21,646 nt of DNA from Prorocentrum cordatum. Its lineage: Eukaryota > Sar > Dinophyceae > Prorocentrales > Prorocentraceae. Each line of letters begins with the position of its first letter. Position 1 is the stretch's first letter. The position numbers and the translations under genes were made by a program. A model generated the notes under the pieces. It was not told the DNA's origin and ran no database searches. It saw nothing but the letters and a program-made list of their open reading frames with translations. This document shows positions 15,571 to 21,646 of the stretch, one piece after another. The stretch lies in the NCBI GenBank assembly GCA_963575745.1, contig CAUYUJ010015260.1, forward strand, positions 1,045,977-1,067,622, read 5' to 3'.

Positions 15571-15714
15571 GGCATGTGCAAGATGCAAGGAGCGAGCTGC
15601 CCGGCCCCGGCGTGTTTGCTCGAGCGCCCCCCCCCCCCGCAGCCGCCGTGCCCGCCCCCGTCCCGCGCTTGCACGCTGGCCGATTCGCGTTTCGGTGCCC
15701 CCGTCTAGCTTTGA

Positions 15715-15917
15715 GTCGGGCGTGTCCCTCTACAGGGGTGATGCAGTCGGGGCCCTGAAGAAGGAATCCTTTTCGTTGGGGAAGGGCTCCGTGTTCCTTG
15801 AGTGTTTCACAGTTTGCATTGGATGTTTCTTTGGTTTTCGATGGGACATCGAAGTTTAACTTATGGAGAAAAGGGGCCTCGTTCCTTATTTAGGGTTCCT
15901 TAGGGCAACGCCCCGAC
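15715..15917 (+). mobile_element. Family F TIR element, copy 3, with 9-bp TSD
   Basis: The left end is GTCGGGCGTGTCCCTCTACA; the right end GCAACGCCCCGAC is more diverged. The flanking 9-mers TAGCTTTGA (15706-15714) and TAGATTTGA (15920-15928) differ at one base and probably represent the target duplication. Copy 4 begins immediately after the second 9-mer. Confidence 0.7.
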
Positions 15918-15928
15918 TGTAGATTTGA

Positions 15929-16076
15929 GTCGGGCGTGTCCCTCTACAGGGGGGATATTCAAAAGTAGTCAAACATAGTCTGGGGACTATTTTTTATATG
16001 CTTGGGCATCTGTCGAGTATTGTTTGAGTTTTTTATGTTTCGTCCAAGATCCCCCTGTATGGGGGACAGGCCCGAC
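15929..16076 (+). mobile_element. Family F TIR element, copy 4
   Basis: 148 bp with the left end GTCGGGCGTGTCCCTCTACA and right end CCCCCTGTATGGGGGACAGG-CCCGAC. The interior AAACATAGTCTGGGGACT block matches AAACATCGTCTGGGGACT of copy 1. It inserted next to copy 3. Confidence 0.83.
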
Positions 16077-16585
16077 AGAAGTCCAGCTCTAGCGCTGGTG
16101 CAGCCAACTCTGCCTCGCTGCCGACGGAAAAAATGTGCTTGAGCGCCCAGGTATGAACAGCGGTGAGTCCGAAGCGGCTCGCAGATTGGCGCTCGAGAGG
16201 GTGGCCACTGCGTTCCAGACGTGCTATGTCCAGGCGAGGCGGACTCCCACAGACGGGAGGAGGCCGTGAGTGGCCCTCGGCAGCGCCCGTGCTGACAGGG
16301 CTTCGACACTCCATACGTGCATTGTGCCCGCGTAGGCCTCTGGACCTATGCGGGCGCATCCACGTACGCGGGGCACAGAAACGACATATGACCAGACGGA
16401 TTCGGAACTGGCAACACGAAAGAGTCGAGCTGCAGAGCTGCCCAGCGAAGGGCATACGCCCGAGGAACTGCACGAGCCGCTGGGGCAGCTGCACCCGGGA
16501 AACCGTCTGCTCTCCGGCATCGCCCAGCACCAACGTCAGGCACCACGCCCTCTCCCCAAGTGGTGGCTTAATTACAGATGCTCAG
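16077..16585. other. Unassigned region; weak coding-like stretch
   Basis: A + strand frame from 16348 gives about 80 residues of ordinary, non-repetitive composition (Glu/Arg/Leu-rich, with KWWLNYRC near its end) and runs straight into introner-like copy 6. It could be an exon. No family is recognised, and overlapping open frames exist on the minus strand. Confidence 0.3.
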
Positions 16586-16733
16586 GAGGTGAAGAAACAC
16601 AGACACAGATAATCGTCGACTCCCAGGAAAATATGGGAAGCGTGGGGGAAGACGAAAACACGGAAATTATAGGAAAATAGTGGGAATCCTGTTATTTGTG
16701 TGTATTTCTTTGTGTGTCCCAGGGCTCCTTCAG
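16586..16733 (+). mobile_element. Introner-like element, copy 6
   Basis: 148 bp, slightly shorter than the others because the central GGAAAATATGG block is reduced. Junctions are GCTCAG|GAGG and CCTTCAG|ATGC. CAGATGC occurs at 16575-16581 and again at 16731-16737, consistent with a short target duplication overlapping the acceptor. Confidence 0.75.
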
Positions 16734-16752
16734 ATGCACCTAGCCCCATGCA

Positions 16753-16932
16753 TATTGATACAGTGCCGTTTTTAGTACATGCTCCGCGTGCGGATCATGT
16801 ATTAAACATGCAGGGAGTTAGCATTGAAAACAACGATGAGTTCATGCATCCAATTGTTCATAAATTAATGATACATTAAAATCACATTAACAACAAACCC
16901 ATATCATTTAAACAAAAAAAACTACTACCCTG
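16753..16932. mobile_element. AT-rich 180-bp insertion with 12-bp direct flanks
   Basis: An AT-rich block, very unlike its GC-rich surroundings, is bounded by exact 12-bp direct repeats TAGCCCCATGCA (16741-16752 and 16933-16944). There are no clear terminal inverted repeats. An A-rich stretch (AAACAAAAAAAACTACTACC) lies near its right end. The long duplication and A-rich end suggest reverse-transcription-mediated insertion, for example SINE-like, but no Pol III boxes were recognised. Confidence 0.75.
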
Positions 16933-17089
16933 TAGCCCCATGCACGTGGACACGCCCTGGCACCGGAGGCGAGGCCGCAGTGGGCGACGAGGGGAAGACG
17001 CTGACGTTTTGCGCGGCTCGAGGCCTCGAGGCGAGGACACCGAGGGCGCCGCGCACGCACGCCTTCACGACGCGGCGGCGTCCGCCAAG

Positions 17090-17267
17090 GAGCTCCGCGA
17101 GGGGAACAAAAACACACAGACACAATGAATCGTCGTTCCCCAAGAAAATCTAGGAAAATACGCGGGCGGGAAGACAAACAACCCAGAAAGTGTTGGGAAA
17201 ATATGGGGAGTCATTCTATTCGTGTGTCTTCATGTGTGTGTGTGTGTGTCCTGGGGCCCCTTGAAAG
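17090..17267 (+). mobile_element. Introner-like element, copy 7, with 18-bp TSD
   Basis: The best-preserved insertion of the family. AAGGAGCTCCGCGAGGGG (17087-17104) recurs at 17265-17282 with one mismatch. Splicing AAG|GAGC...GAAAG|GAGC would delete the element and one duplicate, leaving the original target. Internal blocks (ACACACAGACACAATGAATC, GGGCGGGAAGACAAACAACC, TGTGTGTGTGTCCTGGGGCC) identify the family, and a (GT)n expansion is present near the right end. Confidence 0.85.
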
Positions 17268-17452
17268 GAGCTTCGCGAGGGGGGGGGGGCAGGCACAGCT
17301 CGGAGCCGTTCCGGGCCGCGGAGCTCGAGGCACGCCGAGCCCGCGGGTCTGCTGCTGGCGCGGCCTGCAGTGGAGAGTCCCCCCGGAGCTTGTCGGTGCA
17401 CGGGCACGGGCAGGCGGCGAGGCGTTTCGCTCTCGGGCGCTCGCGATGGGAG

Positions 17453-17531
17453 GATCCTCCTCCTCCTCCTCCTCCTCCTCCTCCTCCTCCTCCTCCTCCT
17501 CCTCCTCCTCCTCCTCCCTTCTCCTCCTCCA
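17453..17531. repeat. (TCC)n microsatellite
   Basis: About 75 bp of TCC triplets with a TTCTCC ending. It creates Ser/Pro/Leu runs on + and Glu/Gly/Arg runs on - in frames otherwise lacking features. Confidence 0.97.
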
Positions 17532-19030
17532 ACATGCGGGTGGAGGAGGCACCTCGTTGCTTCCACCTCCCATGACGTCGGCTTCGTGCCCCGCAAACCC
17601 TGGGCGGTGCCCACGTGCGGGCGTGCTTCGTGCTTCGCGCGTGCTGCCAATGACGTCGGCTTCCCCGACATCCGCGGGAGTGTTGAAGCCCGCGCGAGCG
17701 CTGCCTTAAATTTGACCTCCCACCTTCTGCCTCTCGGCCACCCGGCATCGTTCGGGCATGAGCAGTCGTTGCAGGAGTTGCTCGACGAAGTCGTTCACGG
17801 TCGTGTGCAGATTCAGGCTTCTGGGGGCGGAAGACGGAGCGGTTGCTTCCCGCGCGTCGCTTAGCCTTGCAAGCGGCGAGGAGCTTGTAGTGGGGAGTTT
17901 TGAAATCTCATCAGCGCCTCCGAGAATGTACAATTCGGGGGCGATTCTTGCACCAGGGCTTCGCCCGCGATCGAAGCCGATCCCTTCGGGCGTGCACCTG
18001 AGTCGACAGACTTGCATGTAGAGACCTCATGCAATCGAGGGCCTTTTCGAGCCGCGCGTCTATATTCTCCGCTGGCTGCAGAGTTTCGTCGTTTGCCGAG
18101 TTCTGCGCAATTTTCTACTAGCGCAAATGCCATTGTGCAACATTACCTGAACCCGTGGCGTTGGCCATTCTGCCTTGGCCTGAATAGTTTTTGGCGATGC
18201 GCATGCACTGGGGCATCGCTCAACTTGTCAGTGGGCGCTAGCACAATGTTCGAACGTTAAAGCAAAGCCGGCCAGGATGTCGACCAGGCGATTGGCTGAT
18301 TGGATCGGTACGTGCGTTTTGGGAGTGTTGGGCGGCAAGCCAGCGGCCTTCAGGCGTCCCACGCCCAGTCCCTTGATGCACAAGGGTCCTGAGAGAATAC
18401 CGTCTGGCGGCTACGGTGCCACCGTCTTGGCCGCGGCCATAGTTTGGTCTAGTCGTCGAGCATGTTAGGGTGGGCCCAGCGAAGGGGCGTGCGAAGCACC
18501 CCTCACCAGTGTAATTGGGCTGGCGCTTCTGTCGATGATCGACGTGTTTCGCGGGAAGCGCATGGGCGCGTGGGCAGTGCCATTCGGTAGTTCGTGCATT
18601 GCATTTGCTGCGTCCGCAACCATTTGTATCCCAGGAGGTTGCCAGTCAGCGCGCTGGCTCTAGCTGCTCCGATGGCACGTCCTGTATATGCCAGACATGC
18701 ACTTACTTCACGTTTCGCGCGAACCTGGCCAATACTGGGAAAGCGGTGCGAGCCAGACGAAGTTGTCCTGCATAACGACCCGCGGGCGAAGCTGAAACGC
18801 GGACTCCGCCCGAACAAGGCGGGAACCACGGTAGACCTCGACACGTTTTCGATCTAAGTCTTTGGGCGAGGCATTCGCTGAAAAATTCGTCCGCACGGGT
18901 GCAATGGTGGGTCCGTCAGCTCGCCCAGTTGCCAGCCGCACCATGGATTGGGAGGACGGCCAGCTCCCCGCAGAGATATGTTGAGCTGGTCCCTCTTCCT
19001 CTCCGGCCTCATTTCTCTCCTTTTGTGGAC
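17532..19030. other. Low-repeat region, possible degenerate minus-strand coding
   Basis: Less repetitive and closer to 55% GC than the rest. No protein family is firmly recognised. On the minus strand several short open stretches look protein-like: 18708-18944 (includes RKRVEVYRGSRLVRAES), 18231-18410 (includes GRLKAAGLPPNTPKTHVPIQ) and 17706-18017 (includes VNDFVEQLLQRLLMPER). They lie in different frames separated by stops. They may be fragments of one decayed gene or transposon ORF. Confidence 0.3.
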
Positions 19031-19221
19031 TCGGGGGCGGAAAAGAGGGGGGTGATGACTAGGGGGGTTGAATATCATGGCGGGGGCCATGACATTTCCC
19101 CAGGTTTCATGGTGCCTCTTCGTGTTTCATTACGTCCCTGGCCCCCCCGCTGGGCCGCGCACATGCCGCCGGTCATGATTTGCACCCCCCTCTTGGACAC
19201 CCCCCTCTTGGCCGCTCCCGA
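19031..19221 (+). mobile_element. Family A repeat, copy 8, with 5-bp TSD
   Basis: 191 bp from TCGGGGGCGG to CCGCTCCCGA. The termini are inverted repeats (TCGGG.GCGG..AAGAGGGG with its GTG). The 5-mer TGGAC abuts both ends exactly (19026-19030, 19222-19226). An internal hairpin sits around GCGGGGGCC. This copy defines family A as a TIR element. Confidence 0.85.
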
Positions 19222-19375
19222 TGGACGCGGAAGGCGCCAGCGTGGACGCATTCAGGATCCATGCTGGCGCCCCGCACTCCTGCGGCGGCGCAGCCGCCCC
19301 CAGGCCGGCCGGCCCCCACGGTTCCCGTGGCGGCGCGCGGCCGGGCTGCGGGCCATGAGGCTATGCAAAACGTCC

Positions 19376-19531
19376 ACCCCTCCTCTCCTCCCCCCCCTCC
19401 CCTCCTCCTCCTCCCTCTTCCTCCTCCTCCTCCTCCTCCTCCTCCTCCTCCTCCTCCTCCTCCTCCTCCGCCTCCTCCGCCTCCTCCTCCTCCTCCTCCT
19501 CCTCCTCCTCCTCCTCCTCCTCCTCTTCCTC
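19376..19531. repeat. (CCT)n homopyrimidine microsatellite
   Basis: About 150 bp of CCT with CTT and CCG interruptions. It forms the left arm of a large inverted pair with the (AGG)n tract at 19677, separated by about 145 bp of unique GC-rich sequence. Confidence 0.97.
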
Positions 19532-19676
19532 CGCGTGTGGCAGCGCCCCTTGGTTCTTCCCGAGCCGCGTGGCTCCCGTGCCGCGCGAGGCGGCGAGGAT
19601 CTACCGCGAGGAGGCGCCCGCGCTTCCGCGTGGGGCGGCGGGCGGGCTGCGGGAGCACGGCGAGTGTTGCGGGCCA

Positions 19677-20049
19677 GGAGGAGGAGGGGGAGGAGGAGGA
19701 GGAGGAGGAGGAGGAGGAGGAGGAGGAGGAGGAGGAGGAGGAGGAGGAGGAGGAGGAGGAGGAGGAGGAGGAGGAGGAGGAGGAGAGGAGGAGGAGGAGG
19801 AGGAGGAGGAGGAGGAGGAGGAGGAGGGGAGGGGGAGGGGGAGGGGGAGGGGGAGGAGACGAGGACGAGGACGAAGGACGAGGACGAGGAGAGGACGAGG
19901 ACAGGAGGAGGAGGAGGAGGAGGAGGAGGAGGAGGAGGAGGGGGAGGGGAGGGGGAGGGGAGGAGGAGGAGGGGGAGGAGGAGAGGAGGAGGAGGAGGAG
20001 GAGGAGGAGGAGGGAGGAGGAGGAGGGAGGAGGAGGAGGAGGAAGAGAG
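19677..20049. repeat. (AGG)n homopurine microsatellite, ~370 bp
   Basis: The longest simple repeat in the window: AGG triplets with GGGGGA minisatellite stretches (19825-19855) and a GACGAGGAC segment (19857-19902). All three + frames stay open as poly-Glu, poly-Gly or poly-Arg, and the minus frames as Ser/Pro/Leu, which explains the very long open frames here. Confidence 0.97.
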
Positions 20050-20059
20050 CGACGAAACA

Positions 20060-20073
20060 CATGTTCGAACATG
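20060..20073. repeat. Perfect palindrome CATGTTCGAACATG
   Basis: This 14-bp palindrome immediately follows the AGG tract. Half of it repeats at once (ATGTTCGAG). Confidence 0.85.
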
Positions 20074-20275
20074 TTCGAGTCCAACATCAAATCCCGAGTC
20101 AGCATATGACGAGGCGGTTGCTGCAGGGCAAGGAGAAGACGGGCACGCCGAGGACGGTCAAGAGGAGCCCAGAGGGGGACGGACCGGCCGACGGGGGAGA
20201 GGGCCAGGGAGAGGACGCATGAGCGTAGAGGGAGTGGTAGGCGGGACAAGGGATAGGGCGAGGGGCGATCGCTCG

Positions 20276-20392
20276 GTGGAGGGAGGAGGGAGGAGTAGGA
20301 GGGAGGAGGGAGGAGTAGGAGTAGGAGGGAGGAGGGAGGAGTAGGAGGGTGGAGGGAGGAGGGAGAAGTAGGAGGAGTACGAGTAGGAGGGC
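20276..20392 (+). repeat. AGGAGGGAGGAGTAGGAGGG minisatellite
   Basis: Irregular tandem units of GGAGGAGGGAGGAGTA, probably derived from the adjacent AGG tract. Confidence 0.85.
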
Positions 20393-20584
20393 GAAGAAGC
20401 ACACGTTCGACGTTCTTCGGGGCGTCCGCAAACCACAGCAGGCGCAGGCCGGAGACAGGCGCAGGCCGTGCAGAGTGGGTCCCCCCCTCCCCCCGTTGGC
20501 CCGCGCGCCACGGCACGACGGCGGGCAGGCGGGCGCGAGGGCTTCCTCTGGGGGGGACGCATGTGGGTCGCAGCCTGGGCCTTA
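20393..20584. other. GC-rich spacer, no gene
   Basis: No recognisable protein or repeat. It ends in GCCTGGGCCT, the left target duplicate of the family E copy that follows. Confidence 0.45.
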
Positions 20585-21038
20585 GTGGGCCCTGGAATCG
20601 ACAGGGCCGTTTTTGTTACCGGTTCCGTGTTACCGTTTTTCTGCTGGTTCCGACACCGTTTTTTCACCGTCTCCGTCGCCGTGCTTTTACCGGTTCCCGC
20701 TCCGGTTCCGGTCCTGGAGCCGTTTTTGTGGCCGTTTCCGGTCGCCGTTTTTGTTGCCGTTTCCGTTTTCGAGGGGCATTTTTTCGGAAACGGTGAAAAA
20801 ATCGCAGGCCTAGAGGTTGACACCAACACCAATATCGGCGGTGCTCCTCCACCCAGGACAGAGGATCCCGATCTCGGTGATGGTGGTAAGATTCTGACCT
20901 CACGGTGGCCGAACTATTACCACACACACCGAAATCGAGGATCACCTCTCCCCTGTGGAGGCAGCCCCCTGTCTTGGTGTTGGTGCCTATTTCCAGGCCT
21001 TCAAAAAAACGGCCCTGCTGTCTCCCGGGCCCCTTTCA
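20585..21038 (+). mobile_element. Family E TIR element, copy 3, with 10-bp TSD and nested MITE
   Basis: The left end is GTGGGCCCTGGAATCGACAG and the right end is ACGGCCCTGCTGTCTCCCGG-GCCC. The target duplicate is GCCTGGGCCT at 20573-20582 and 21040-21049. The element is interrupted at its GGTGAAAAAA site by the AGGCCT MITE (20816-21000). Without it, the element would be about 260 bp and collinear with copy 1. Confidence 0.85.
20816..21000 (+). mobile_element. AGGCCT-ended MITE, copy 2 (nested in family E)
   Basis: 185 bp, homologous to 12621-12793 and in the same orientation. The insertion splits family E between GGTGAAAAAA and AAAAAAACGGCCCTG, so the target duplication is probably an A-run (about 6 bp, length ambiguous). 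Both termini are CAG|GCCT. Confidence 0.88.
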
Positions 21039-21144
21039 GGCCTGGGCCTGCGGCGTTGGCCCCCCTGGCGGCCTCGGCACGCGCGGGCGTGTATTCGGGT
21101 GCTGGGGGCCTTCGGCAGCGCGCCCCCCCCCCCCCCGACGGTCT

Positions 21145-21300
21145 CACTCCTCCCTTCTCCTCCTCCCTCCTCCCTCCTCCTCCTCCCTACTCCTCCCTCC
21201 TCCTCCTACTCCTCCTCCTCTCCTCCTCCTCCTCCTCCTCCTCCTCCTCCTCCTCCTCCTCTTTCTCCTCCTCCGCCTCCTCCTCTTCCTCCTCCTCCTC
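21145..21300. repeat. (CCT)n microsatellite
   Basis: CCT/CTC triplets with CCCTCCT and TCTTTC interruptions, preceded by a C16 run near 21123-21136. Confidence 0.96.
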
Positions 21301-21646
21301 CGCCGCGCGCCTGTGCTCAGCCACGCCGCGCGCAGAGGGGGGTGGGGGGAGGGGGGGGGGCTGCTTAGAAGCACCCCGTGCCTCTTAGCAGGCGCGGGCC
21401 TGATCTGTGAGTGCAAGGCCCGCCTTGTGAGGATCAAGTGCTTAAAAAAACGCCCCTACCCTGGTTTACGAGGCGCTGTGCGCTGAAACTCCTGTGAGCT
21501 GACAGGGTAAAATCTGAGTGATGTGCGGCGTCTTGGCGTCCTTTAGGCTTTGGGGGGTCCCAGGAGGTTTACAGACCACGCACTTGTAACCCAGGGTAGG
21601 GTCGCTTTTTCCATCCCTCAAGAGGAGCAGCCTCCTTCTGAGAAGC
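21301..21646. other. Right edge, no gene recognised
   Basis: A poly-G patch lies at 21338-21360, then ordinary sequence to the window end. No repeat of the window recurs here and no credible reading frame is seen. Any gene would be truncated by the edge. Confidence 0.45.

Noticed and set aside
18899-20516. The 481-aa (+) and 447-aa (-) frames
   Set aside because: The + and - frames overlap fully and are mostly CCT/AGG tract and family A translation.
1-21646. tRNA, rRNA or snRNA genes
   Set aside because: No cloverleaf with A and B boxes, rRNA core segment or snRNA Sm motif was recognised by eye. A covariance-model scan would be decisive.

Overview
This is nuclear DNA of a dinoflagellate. 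The strongest evidence is a 22-nt match at 9813-9834 to the dinoflagellate trans-spliced leader (begins T-CCGTAGCC, ends GGCTCAAG), followed by a decayed 15-nt second leader. It lies upstream of an intact intronless secreted-protein ORF, the signature of an mRNA that was trans-spliced, reverse transcribed and reinserted. The GC-rich composition, sparse genes, huge CCT/AGG microsatellites and many short repeat families agree. Prorocentrum-like GC-rich lineages would fit, but the species cannot be fixed from this window.

Layout. 1-1790: a stem-loop, a truncated family A repeat, three copies of a ~165-bp element with splice-like ends, a (GAC)n tract and a foldback element. 1792-3300: family A copies, a family F TIR element with a 10-bp target-site duplication, and a (CCT)n tract. 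3297-5884: a 5'-truncated, frameshifted non-LTR (LINE) reverse transcriptase ORF, then probable 3' UTR with two hairpins and an (AT)n run. 6690-9660: nested repeats (families H, A, D, E, G), an AGG tract, and a TA-targeted MITE sitting inside a family A copy. 9661-11000: a small foldback, then the spliced-leader relict and the lectin-like retrogene. 11018-13810: a diverged duplication, a family E element inside a family G copy, a second TA-type MITE, two more splice-ended elements, an AGGCCT MITE and an AT-rich TIR element. 13807-19030: mostly unassigned sequence with family A and F elements, two more splice-ended elements and an AT-rich insertion with a 12-bp duplication. 19031-21646: family A, a giant CCT...AGG inverted pair, minisatellite, a family E element carrying a nested AGGCCT MITE, and another CCT tract.

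Genes. Only two protein-coding units are supported: the LINE reverse transcriptase (broken) and the secreted ricin-type beta-trefoil protein (intact). Most other open frames are shadows of microsatellites or repeats.

Main idea worth testing: several unrelated short elements here begin just after (C/A)AG and end in AG, with GA or GC donors. In the clearest copy an 18-bp target duplication supplies both splice sites, so splicing would restore the empty site exactly. This is the behaviour expected of introners (intron-generating transposons), which are known from dinoflagellates.
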